Source: Embiotoca jacksoni
Lineage: Eukaryota; Chordata; Actinopteri; Embiotocidae
Reading direction: 5' to 3'
Assembly: GCA_022577435.1 (NCBI GenBank)
Contig: JAKOON010000017.1
Span: forward strand, 1,855,501-1,919,500
Length of the DNA stretch: 64,000 nt
Part shown: positions 49,758 to 59,653 of the stretch, one piece after another
Position numbering within the stretch: the stretch's first letter is position 1
Layout: every line of letters starts with the position of its first letter
The notes under the pieces: model-generated
Seen by the model: only the letters and a program-made list of their open reading frames with translations
Told to the model about the DNA's origin: nothing
Database searches by the model: none
Made by a program: the position numbers and the translations under genes

Positions 49758-49795
<38 letters not shown>
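49758..49795. repeat. (GT)n microsatellite
   Basis: A pure GT tract of about 37 bp. Confidence 0.95.
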
Positions 49796-49796
<1 letters not shown>

Positions 49797-50699
49797 TATG
49801 TTTTAAGTGAAGGGAGGATACAGCTGAGCGTGTCTTATCTTAGATCACACAACAACATGTGAAACCCCAACTCTGCGGAACTCCTCTCAATCCCAGAGCC
49901 ACAGGGTTTCAGTTTGCGGTGGCAGCTGAGCCTCTCTCTCTCTCTCTCTGTGTTATTTTCTGTCTATGACGACAGTTACATCCAAAGACGGCAAGCTTGC
50001 AGAAAGCAGCAGAGAGGCGTGGAGGCTGAGACTGACAGTCAGATGCAATCCGAAATAGGCAGTGACTTCTCAGAAGAGGCTCTTGATAGTTGCAGTATGA
50101 CTGGAAGCCATGAGAATTGATCGGTGTGTTGTTGCACTTCTTGCTAATGTTATATCCAGTCAAATGTGAAGCAAAGAGCGCAGGACCAGCATGAGGAGTC
50201 AGTTAGTGACACCTGTGATATACATTGCAAATGTGTGTCAACATTCTCACTTGTGGTTTGTCTTGTTTTGAGTCTCACCTAACTGACAGATGGAGGGGTA
50301 ACCTCTTCAAAGCAACACTGCCATTAAAAACTGTTTTTTTTTAAAATTTTCTTACATATTTTGTTTCACATTTCCCATATCAAGAGGAAAAAAATACATC
50401 CACAGTTAAATAATAAGTTGTTTTATGTTCTGTCATTTTCTTATTGCTCAAAATCAACGCTGAAGTATAGCTTAACAAAAGCCACATGGTTGCACTGGGT
50501 GACATGTTCCTAATTATTGCCATAAATATGGACAATAGAGTTTATACTGGAGATGATAACCAACAAGCTGTTCTTCCTGTGATTGCAACAGATGATACAG
50601 GGAATAAATACCATCCAAAGCACAACTCTGGCTCACAGTTTATTAATCAATTATCCAACTGAAACATACAGACAATCAGAATCATTGTGGTCATGTGAG

Positions 50700-51545
50700 G
50701 CACAAACTGCATATTTGACTGCTGCACATTAATGCTGTGAATCACTCATTTAAGCACATCACAAAGGTGTTCTCCTGAATTCAGATCTGACCATCGATGT
50801 GCTGGAGGCATACATTAGATGATAAAGAGAGCAGCGGTACACAGATAGGCTGTAGCATTCAGTATGACTGTTGTTAGGGGTCCAAATTGTGCTGAGAAAA
50901 CACTCCCCACACCATGACACCCCTGGAGCTTCAGTAAACGGCACCAACAATCATGCCATAAACTGAAGCTCCAGCCTGGACTGGTGACACAAGGCAGTTT
51001 GGTCCATGATTCGTTGGCGCCAAGTTTTGATCCCATCTGCAAGAAGAGATTATAAAACCAGGATAAATTTTCCACTCCCTGGCTGCCCAGATTTGATGAG
51101 TCTGTGCCCACTGCAACTTCGGATTCCTGTGTTTGTGTGACAGGAGTAGAACTCAGACGTGGTCTTCTGCTGTTGTAGACATCCACCTCAAGGTTGAACG
51201 TGCTGTCTGAGATGCTTTTCTGCTCACTACAGTAAGAGACCAGTTGGCCATTCACCTTTGACCTCTCTCAGCAACAAGGCATTTCCAATGCGCTCCTTTT
51301 TTTCGTCACTCTACTGAACAAACTTGGACTATTGTGGTGAAACACTAAGAGATCAGTGGTTTCAGGAGTACTCACACCAGCCCATCTGGCATCACAAATC
51401 ATGCAGTTAACGGAAGCGCTTAACTGACTGCTGCCACGTGATTGGCTGGTTGGATTGCATGAATAAGCAGGTGCACAGGTGAGTGGATTTTGTGACCCCA
51501 TGTTCAGAGTTAAATCTTCAGTGGAAACCAGTGGACTCGGTAGGT
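50700..51545 (-). mobile_element. Tc1/mariner-type transposon remnant
   Basis: On the minus strand, from about 51480, the text contains 'ccagccaatcacgtggcagc', 'gatgccagatgggctggtg', 'ggaaatgccttgttgctgag', 'gagcagaaaagcatctcaga', 'caacagcagaagaccacgtc' and 'gtcaccagtccaggctgg'. It then reads as GVGSVFSAQFGPLTTVILNATAYL with some drift. After a gap come 'gagaacacctttgtgatgtg' and 'aatgtgcagcagtcaaatatg' (about 50760-50710). These blocks occur in the same order in a widespread fish Tc1-like family. Large deletions remove most of the catalytic core, so the transposase is dead. No clear terminal inverted repeats remain. The frame at 50815-51255 is a chance bridge over this pseudogene, not a gene. 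Confidence 0.8.
50923..50974. repeat. Perfect 13-bp inverted repeat in the Tc1-like remnant
   Basis: CTGGAGCTTCAGT (50923-50935) is the exact reverse complement of 50962-50974. The 26-nt loop on the minus strand contains 'gcatgattgttggtgcc', which resembles the 5' half of the same transposon family. This suggests a local rearrangement. Confidence 0.7.
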
Positions 51546-53100
51546 AAGTGAGAAAGTACGGCAAGACTCAATATGTTTCCAATAAAAAGCTCCCAAATGA
51601 CCCTAATTCTTTTAAGAATAAAATGAGGGGTAACTGTTTCATTTGTATAATAAAGGATTTTACAAGTTTGGCTCTTCCTGCAGCTTTAATCTGTTTATAT
51701 TTCTTTTGATTGTTTATACTTGTCAGTATTTCAGTCTATATCTGTGTTTAGATTCCCCTTCAGTTTCATGCCAAAAAAGCTTTCAATGTTCAAAATAATA
51801 GTGGTAGGTGTGGACAGAAGCTGCTCCCCAAACCAAGTTGAATAACAAATAAATCAACAGGGAGCACCTTACTGATAAAATAGCTTACTTTTAGCATTTT
51901 TATCCATCTGTCCTTGAGCTTCAGGACAAAGCAGGACCACTGGCTATTGATGAGCTGATCAATGAATGAGCTCTCATTGATATTTGCCTTTCACCAGCAC
52001 TTCTCTCTTATCAAACTCTCATGGCTCCGCACTCTCCACAGGCCACCGATTGGAGATGTGTTCAGAAAGCCACTAAGTAGGAGGCTTTCTTCCTCGGCCA
52101 AAAGAGAAAGGGGAGCCAGGCATGAGAAAAGGCCAGGGGACACTTTTGTCGACCCCAGCCGGTGTAAACAACATGAAGCATCTGTCCTCTCTGACTGGAA
52201 AACATGGCTTTTTAATGTGGAGGAACTGACATATTGTGTGTAATATGTCAGCGCTAAGAAGTCATCCTTTTAGATAGTTACATCATTGTTGCTTGGTTAA
52301 GTGTAGATATGTAAATGTGGGTTAATTCAATTGTACCATTTTGACTCATTATCACTTGCAAGATCGCCATAGCAACTCAAAGCAGAATCCGCCATCGTGC
52401 CACGCTACAGCTTCTGCATGTCGTGCTATTTGTGCTCTGCATGAGCCCTGCTTTGACATACAGTAGGTTTGTCCTTTCATGTTCCTTTCCTCTTTCAGCT
52501 TTTTTTTTTTTTTTTTTTTTCTCTTTCTCAGTGCTCCAAGTCAAGCTCTGTTCTCGGCCTCACCGGCTCACAAAAGCGGGGAGCTACAAGTGCTGCTTCA
52601 AAACACCTTTGGCTGCAAGCACATATACCAGGAAGCAGGCTTCACACGAGGCACGGCTCTTTCTCCTTTCTCTGCTCTGTCACTCCACTTCCATATTCTG
52701 TCTCATCTCCATCCGGGCTGCGGTCACAGATGTGGAGAACATTTCACTGAACCGGCTCACCCCTTCCGCCTCCATCCTCCCACACGCACCAACCCTCAGT
52801 CCCAGGTTTTTTTTTCAGTAACCTTTTGCAAGTTAACCGAAAGTCTGCATATATATTTTAATATCTCCGTTAGCCAGCACAGAGATAGTTCAGTGAAATA
52901 ATCAATTAGCTTTTGATTTTATAGGGTAAAAGAAATATCTTATCAATGCAATTTGGAGCTTTTCTACCTTTGATGTGGCACTCGTATCGAGTCACATCAT
53001 GAAATAGATCTCGTGAAACATTAGACTGAATAGCAGGTTTCACTCAATGTTATTGAATGCGATCGTAATGAATACTCACGGACACAACTTGGTGTACTCA
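51546..53100. other. Non-coding stretch, no gene seen
   Basis: No supported gene. A T21 run (52500-52520) ending in 'ctctttctcag' mimics a strong splice acceptor, and a plus-strand frame continues to 52901. The peptide is not recognised and has no donor of note, so I do not call a gene. Confidence 0.5.
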
Positions 53101-53111
53101 TTTTGTTTTTT

Positions 53112-53125
53112 TTTATTTATTTATT
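53112..53125 (-). terminator. midn: Candidate distal poly(A) signals of midn
   Basis: Overlapping TTTATT on the plus strand gives up to three tandem AATAAA hexamers on the minus strand. They stand at the end of the T/A-run-rich zone downstream of the midn stop. Confidence 0.35.
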
Positions 53126-55798
53126 ACCTAAAAAAAAGAAAATGTTCTATCACAAGTCACACTGAAATGTATTGCTTAAGAAAAAAAATATATTCATATA
53201 TTTTTTCGTTTTTTACATTTTTTTTTTTCATTTTTTTTCTTTTTTGGAAACACGTTATATGTTTCCATTATATTCCACCAAAAACAAAAAAAAGATTTTT
53301 TTTATTTTATTTTTTTTTTTTTCAGACACATGCAGCAGCTGCTGCCGTGTCCCGACAACCTTCTCCCCCACTTAAAAAAAAAAATGCACAAAGAAATACA
53401 TAATTCACAGTTACCATTTTGGTTTCATAAATTAATACAGTCACACATGTGCTACACCGGTCTAGAGCTAGAACATTGTAAATTGTATTCTTGAATCCTG
53501 TTATTTTCAATAGTTGGCTACAAGAAAGAACAGGCAACTTAAATGACATGATCAGAATTCCACCAACATACTGTTTTTTATCCTCTCTGTAATGCTTTTT
53601 GTCATCTTTTTTGTTTTGTTTCATCTTTTTGAGTTTCACACAGAAGTGAGGCACACACAGAGTATAGTTCATACATATACAAAAAAAATTAAATAAAATT
53701 TGGGAGGGGCAGGGGTTCAATTGTCCTTTAATCATGTCAGATCCAAGGAAACAGGAAGTGCTTGTAGTCTGGAGTCCTCAGAGGACCTCTCCTATTTAAA
53801 ATCAGGGCTGTTTCTTGCCATGTAAGTACTGTGGCGTAAACGTCATCTGTTAACATACGTTACACAGATTTTGTAGCTTTTTGCATCTTATTGGGGGGTG
53901 GGGGGAGTTAAGAGGGACGTGAGGTTCGAATAACAGAGACCAACAAGCATGGCAACACAATGAAGAACCGGGACAAAGACAAGATTTGAGGAACAAACAC
54001 ATACTTTCGAAATAGTATTTGATTCACTCAAACGAGCTTTACCCCTAAAAACCTACGACTCTCATGGCTGCGAATACTACAGTTGTGTGTATCAACCAAC
54101 AAAAACGAGCTTAAATCTGACACTGACACTGCAAGGGCAACATTTTTAAGGCACAGAAGCCTTGACATAATAGAGACTCCACCAGCTAAAAGCACTAAAC
54201 AACAGATGCCCAGTGTCCTCAGTGACATAAATGGCGCTTTGATGACAAGAAGTCCGACATCGATACGCACAGAAAGTAAAAAAAAAATAAAATAAAAAGG
54301 AAGAAAAAAAAAAAAATCATTCCCACCCCCATTGTCCCCAAGTGTCTCAATTTTTTAGTGAAAGGTAAGGCCACTTAAAAAAAAGATGAGGTTCACCAAA
54401 AAAGGTAATCTCTCACTGCAATCTCTGGGAGTGCAATCGTGGTAGGGTGGTCGATCAGACAGACAGACAGACAGATAAAAGAGACAGACCGGATGCTTCT
54501 CTTCTCGGTAGGTTTGACGGACAGTACTTAAAATCCACTGGTCTGTTGGTTCCCTGCGAAAATACATCCACACGAGCCTCTGTTGGCGTTCAGGCTGGAG
54601 GGGGGAGGGGGTGGCTGAACAGTTTGCAGGCTGTCTGGGTCCTTGAGAGTCCCGGGAGGGAGAGGGGGGGTTACAACCCGCGTTAATGGAGTTAAGAGAG
54701 AGAGAGAGAGTCCGTTGCTCTTTGCTCATCATCATCATCATCTTCATTGTCACACAACAGGAATGTTCAGTGCTGAGCAACAACGCGAGTTCCACACGTA
54801 ACTTCATCTGTTTTGGTTTTGCGTCGTTAATACTTTAGCAGGACAACTGTTGTTCTAACATTGAAAAATAAAAGTTACAAAAAAAACCTAACCAACAAAA
54901 GCAGCATTTGTTTTTTTTTCTTCACAAATTCATGCATGTTGTTAACCTTCATTCCCACAGCACCAGGTTTTTTTTTTTTTTTTCTTCCATCAATAGAAAA
55001 AAAGATCAGCGTAATTTCACACTTTTGCATGCAAAGAAAAGTCAAGTTTTCCCTCCCGCTTTGTCTTTTTTTTTTTTTTTTTTCATTTGAAGTCCCCATG
55101 TGTAGCAGCAAAACTGTGAAAGGCCTAACCTGATATGTCAATGGATGCACTGGTGGAGGCACTAGATAATGATGCTGGATAAATATCCCACTTCTTCTCC
55201 CTCTTTGCCAGTAAAAAAATAGTCATCCCTATGAGGACTTGTGATAAAAGTACGCATCAAATGGGCCTAAAACTGGGAGCCAACTTGGAGTTTGCCGCTC
55301 GATCCTGTTATGGTATAAAGTGGAGATGTAAACCCACACATTCACTGCAGCCGATCTGCATGACTTCAAGAAACTATGGGGTTGTTCGGAGAAGACAACT
55401 GGACAGATAACATGGGATATACTAAATCAATTTACAATAAAGTCAAACACACACACCCTCATAAACATTTGCCAATTGTCACATTTATGTACACAAACTG
55501 GAAATCCCTCAGCAAGCCAATTCAGGTCTGAAAGACATGAGGCGGGCTGGATGAAAATGATCTTTCCGTATCATCTGTTGTGGCCAGACAAAGTAACTCA
55601 CGAATGAGCTAATGAATGATTGAATGGATGGACATATTTGTTGGTAGTCAATGACTTGACTAAAGCCACAGAGGGCTGCTGTTTTTTGAAAACAGGAGAT
55701 AGGAAGAGAAATAAAAATAGATCTTTTTTTTTTTCCATATACATTTTAAAGATTTTAAAATCCTCTAAAGCACTTTCTGTTAATGTTAATTTCTTTTG

Positions 55799-55879
55799 TT
55801 TATTCATGAATCATTCCTATCGATACCCTATGTCACTGAGGTTGATATCAATACTTCCATCTTCATTTATTTTTTTATT
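55799..55879 (-). terminator. midn: Candidate proximal poly(A) signals of midn
   Basis: AATAAA on the minus strand occurs at 55804-55799, 55871-55866 and 55879-55874, about 0.8-0.9 kb after the stop. They are the closest canonical hexamers I see downstream of the coding exon. Confidence 0.35.
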
Positions 55880-56293
55880 CTCTTTCAGGCCCCACCCTCC
55901 TCCTTCTTGCACATTTTGACCAGCTGTTATAAATCAAGAAAATGTGCAAATCAACAACTACTTTGAACTGTTATATGAAAACCTGAATGCTTCGTGAACA
56001 ATGCTACATATTTTTTTTGTTTATAAAATATAAGAATATGTTTAAAAGTGGAAAAAAGAAAAAGTTTAAACACCCCGTAACAGGTAAAAACTGGACTCTG
56101 GTTGGTGAGTTTTTTTTGAGATCGATAAGAATGCCCATTGGAATAATCCATAGTCCGGCAGTTCTGCCTTTTGTGATTAGGAAACACTGAGGCCTCTGGT
56201 GCTCCTGTCCTTTTCATAAGTCCAGTGTGGATCTCTTCATGTCTGCCCAGAGTGGATTTAAAAATAACAATCAGAAAAAGAACTCTGAAAATA

Positions 56294-56340
56294 CCACCAC
56301 CACCACCACCACCACCAACACCGCCACCACCACCACCACC
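56294..56340. repeat. (CAC)n trinucleotide tract, GGT-repeat on the midn sense strand
   Basis: About 47 bp of ACC/CAC units with two interruptions (AACACCG near 56318). In the midn transcript it would read as (GGU)n, about 360 nt after the stop codon. Confidence 0.95.
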
Positions 56341-56691
56341 TACTGAAATTTGCTATGCTCAAGTTCAGGTACGATCTCTGTAATCATACCCTTAAAAAAA
56401 AAAAATAAAGTCTTGTACACGGTTAAGTCCGGTTGTCGCCTGTCCAAATCCAAGCAGCACAAGAAAGTTCTGTTGCTATTGTTGCCATTTCTCGCAAGGT
56501 CAACCGTGAAGGACAGAGTGGGTTTAAAGTCTGCAGGGAGCCTTGTTTTCCTTTCACGTGATAGATGAGAGTCACTTTGATTTCCTCTTTGCGGTTATGT
56601 GTCACCTCCTGACAAGCCGCTCCCTCAAAATATATCTTTAAGTAAATCCCGGGCAACGCTTCGCACGTGTTTGTGCGTGGGAGCAGACGAT

Positions 56692-56954
56692 TCAGGCCAT
56701 GACGAACTCGGACTTCAAGTCGGCCTTGACGTCGGGCTTCCACACCGAATCGTCAAAGTCCAGGTCCAGGGAGCCCTCGCTGGACATGCTGCTGTTGCTG
56801 TTGCTTCGCCCGGCCTTGCGGTTGGGCAGCCACTGATAAGGAGCCCGCTGGTCCCGCCTGGCCTTCCTGCGCAGACGCTTTTGCTGCATCAACAGCTGCA
56901 GACGCTCCACCTTACAGCGAGTTGCACGGTTCTCAGTCTGACGTATACGGTCAC
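56692..56954 (-). CDS. midn: midnolin, terminal coding exon (C-terminal ~86 residues)
   Basis: The exon starts after a clear acceptor on the minus strand ('attttcctccctgcag'), with the split glycine codon G|GT (phase 1). It encodes DRIRQTENRATRCKVERLQL, a basic stretch LMQQKRLRRKARRDQR, APYQWLPNRKAGR, a serine-rich segment SNSNSSMSSEG and the acidic end DFDDSVWKPDVKADLKSEFVMA, then TGA at 56694-56692. This matches the C terminus of vertebrate midnolin as I remember it, including the TENRATRCKVERLQL helix, the RKAGR block and the DSVWKP..KSEF end. Midnolin is a nuclear protein with an N-terminal ubiquitin-like domain. It carries proteins, including immediate-early transcription factors, to the proteasome without ubiquitination. 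The C-terminal helix encoded here is the part implicated in proteasome contact, and its basic run could serve as nuclear localisation signal. A frame starting at GTG 56910 is only part of this exon. The remaining exons (ubiquitin-like and Catch regions) are not in the window. Coding bases look intact, with no frameshift. Confidence 0.95.
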
Positions 56955-56972
56955 CTGCAGGGAGGAAAATAG
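56955..56972 (-). promoter_or_regulatory. midn: 3' splice site of the last midn intron
   Basis: On the minus strand a short pyrimidine tract 'ttttcctccctgcag' ends at 56955, and the exon starts at 56954. Its position agrees with the glycine-aspartate junction where vertebrate midnolin is interrupted, as far as I remember. Confidence 0.8.
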
Positions 56973-57062
56973 AGCGGAGAGACGGTCGGTCCAGTGTTTC
57001 TTTGATTTATTTACAGTTAGCAGAATTTACACTTACAGATTACAGAAAGAAGAATGTCAAAT

Positions 57063-57064
<2 letters not shown>

Positions 57065-57154
<90 letters not shown>
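57065..57154. repeat. (GT)45 microsatellite
   Basis: A pure GT tract of 90 bp, about 110 nt upstream of the midn last-exon acceptor in transcript terms, where it reads (AC)45. Confidence 0.98.
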
Positions 57155-57156
<2 letters not shown>

Positions 57157-57228
57157 CAGGCAGTAGATGAAGCCACACGGGATTGATGATAATCCTAGAA
57201 CATGCAAGGATTCTTCCCTTGGCTCAGA

Positions 57229-57277
57229 CAGACACGCACGCACACGCACGCACGCACACACACGCACACGCACACAC

Positions 57278-57366
<89 letters not shown>
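57229..57366. repeat. (CACG)n-rich tract followed by (CA)35
   Basis: 57229-57296 mixes CACG, CGCA and CACA units, and 57297-57366 is pure CA. Together with the (GT)45 tract to its left it forms an inverted pair with a spacer of about 140 nt. Confidence 0.97.
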
Positions 57367-57367
<1 letters not shown>

Positions 57368-57975
57368 CAACATTGGAATCTGCTGGTTAACCTCCCCCAC
57401 TGAGCATCATTAGCCTCCTCAGTGCCATTTCATCCCCTTATCACTGAGTGGGGAGACCTTCTTAGACCCGAATCTCCTTGAGAACCAATACCAGGGTCAA
57501 AATCATACAAACACAGGACAGAAGGACCCGTTCTGATAGCTGCCAAAGATATCTGCAAACCTAATTACGCATGACATGCCTCAGTGACTGGATGTGCTCC
57601 TAAGTGCATTTCTAGCTGTTGATGTGCCTATAGCAGAGTCCAGTCTCCAGGGAGAGGCCTCGCATTGCACTGTGAACGCTTTCCTACACCGGCCGAGTCA
57701 AGCCTAATTCCATTTATACGTATATTCAGGGGCTTGGAAGGAAGGGAACGCAACCGCAATCTATTAGCTTGCTCCATTAGTATCTGTCTGGGAATTAAAT
57801 AATTAAATAATGGGCTAGAATGTCAATAAACCGAAGCGCAGCGGCCATCTCTGGTTCTGCTGCACACTCCAAACACACACAAACTCACTCGGGTCCACAT
57901 TCGAGTGCATCATGTATTCACACAAAAACACATACACAGTGGGTACACTCGCACACTCGGCTGCACACACTCAGT

Positions 57976-58019
57976 GGTGTGTGCGCGCACACGCACGCAC
58001 GCACGCACGCGCGCACACG

Positions 58020-58052
<33 letters not shown>
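57976..58052. repeat. (CG/CA) alternating purine-pyrimidine tract
   Basis: About 77 bp of GTGCGCGC, CACGCACG, GCGCGCAC and then CACA units without a break in purine-pyrimidine alternation for most of its length. A CAG/CAACAG-type tract (58053-58080) follows. Confidence 0.95.
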
Positions 58053-58053
<1 letters not shown>

Positions 58054-58924
58054 GCAACAGCAACAGCAGCAACAGCCGCAGTAGCTTTTAACGTGGATCG
58101 ATGGCAAATTAAAAAGACCTATTGATTAAACCTTAGCTCTAGTGCAGCCATCCATCTCGGGCCCAGGACAACGCTATTGGCTTTCAATAGAAAATGCAAG
58201 CGAATGGAAATTGTAAGCGGAGAGAGAGCGAGAGAGAGAGGGACAGGCAAAGATTGGGTTTTTTCTGCTGTTTTTTTTTTCCTTTATTATGGCTGTAGCT
58301 TCTTACTCTCAGCTCATTGACCCACCCCTCTCCCCCACCCCCCCCACACACACTCCCCATCAATTCCACCTCCACCCCTCTCACCCCTCTCCTCCCCCTC
58401 CCTCTCGCCCCATGGGTCCCCAGAGACGGCTAGGTGGGGCAGCGTGAAGAAGGGGAAGGAGGCGGCGAGGGGAAGGGGTGGCGTTGCGGGTTAAGGAATT
58501 CCTCCCCCAGGGGCAAAGGGGGTGGATAGAGAAAAGGACGGAGGAAAAGGGTGGAGGGTAAAGGATCAGCCGTAGGTGTCAGTTTTCGGAATCGATTGTG
58601 CCCTCCTCTGCTCTTTCCCCCCATCGGAATGAATTCCGGACTCTGTGTGGGCTTAATTTACCTCTTCCACTCATTTGCTTATCGGATCGGAGCGGCGCAC
58701 TTCCTTTTCTCCAGCTATAAATATTCACTGCTGTCGGGCAGTGCATGCGCAAGTAAACTGCTGTCAAGGAGCCTCAATGCTGCTTTTTGAAAACAGATAG
58801 GATGTTCTGAAAAATATGTTCTGTTCTGATACAAATGTATGTGTGCATGCAGATGCCATGTGTGCTGTGTGTGTGAGGGCAGCCTGTCATCTATAGAGAA
58901 CAGGGGGTGCACCACAAGGAGAGG

Positions 58925-58925
58925 G

Positions 58926-58973
<48 letters not shown>

Positions 58974-58982
58974 GGGGGGGGG
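58925..58982. repeat. (GT)n tract joined to a G26 homopolymer
   Basis: GT/GC dinucleotides from about 58925 to 58956 run directly into 26 consecutive G residues (58957-58982). Homopolymers of this length are prone to assembly error, so the exact count is uncertain. Confidence 0.95.
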
Positions 58983-59302
58983 ACTCTCCTACATTAGAGC
59001 CATTGTTCCGCTGCCTCAGCTCCATGTGACATCCATATACGCTGCCGTAAGGCTTTGTTCCCCCACTGGTCCTCCCTCTTCTCCTTATTCCCCTGCTCTG
59101 ACAAGCCAAAAGCGAAACAGCCCTTCGGCTGTGTCGAAATATGGCTAAGCACAATGAAACGGCAGAAAGCCAACACATGCCTACATATAAAATCTGTTTG
59201 TCTGGTAGAGTTTGCCTTTGGAGAGCCTCAGTATAAATTCTCTGTCTTATTTCACGAGGGCAGTCCTCGTTTTCTTTTTTAAAGGAGCGGATTTACTAAC
59301 AA

Positions 59303-59325
59303 ACACACACACACACACACACACA
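59303..59325. repeat. (AC)n microsatellite
   Basis: A short pure AC tract of about 23 bp. Confidence 0.93.
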
Positions 59326-59553
59326 GTTAAGGGCAGTTTGGTGGTGCAGCAGGAGGTCTTGGCCTTTGGCTTGGCGAGAGCTCTGGGAATGTGCTTGGAG
59401 CTCCACCAAACTTGTGTGTGTGTGTGTTTAGCCATTCATCAGCGTCACTACCGGAGCCCTGGGCGGCTAGGCCGGACACAGCTGGCCGCAGGGATCTCCA
59501 GACTATGTTTATGACAGTAGGGCTATTATTAGGGCTGGCTAAGAAGGACAGAC

Positions 59554-59653
<100 letters not shown>

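Larger units (their letters stand above)
47853..50699. other. Non-coding stretch, no gene seen
   Basis: No supported gene. TG tracts lie at 48653-48680 and 49758-49795. An exon-like interval at 48684-48744 (TG tract plus 'cag' before, 'gtaatg' after) has one open frame of 20 residues but nothing recognisable. Confidence 0.5.
53101..56691 (-). other. midn: Inferred 3' UTR of midn
   Basis: This minus-strand interval follows directly on the midn stop codon. It contains no credible coding frame and is rich in T and A homopolymer runs. Candidate AATAAA signals in the minus orientation form a proximal cluster at 55799-55879 and a distal cluster at about 53112-53125. A UTR of 0.8-0.9 kb or about 3.6 kb would result, and both may be used. 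The left border is set at the distal cluster by inference only; no transcript evidence is available to me. Midnolin belongs to the stimulus-responsive gene class, in which long regulatory 3' UTRs are common. Confidence 0.5.

Noticed and set aside
50815..51255. A 146-residue minus-strand open frame as a host gene
   Set aside because: Its DNA lines up block by block with a Tc1-like transposon family, and the frame crosses deletions and shifts of that family.
52423..52901. Plus-strand frames after a T21 tract ending in CAG, considered as an exon
   Set aside because: All three frames are open over part of the stretch, the peptides are unfamiliar and there is no convincing donor. The T-run alone creates the acceptor resemblance.
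54000..54300. Plus-strand 'aataaaataaaa' near 54288 as a poly(A) signal of a plus-strand gene
   Set aside because: No plus-strand gene precedes it, and it lies inside the inferred minus-strand midn 3' UTR.
56692..56910. A separate small gene starting at GTG 56910 on the minus strand
   Set aside because: The frame continues upstream to a splice acceptor at 56955 and the whole exon matches the midnolin C terminus, so the 'start' is an internal valine codon.
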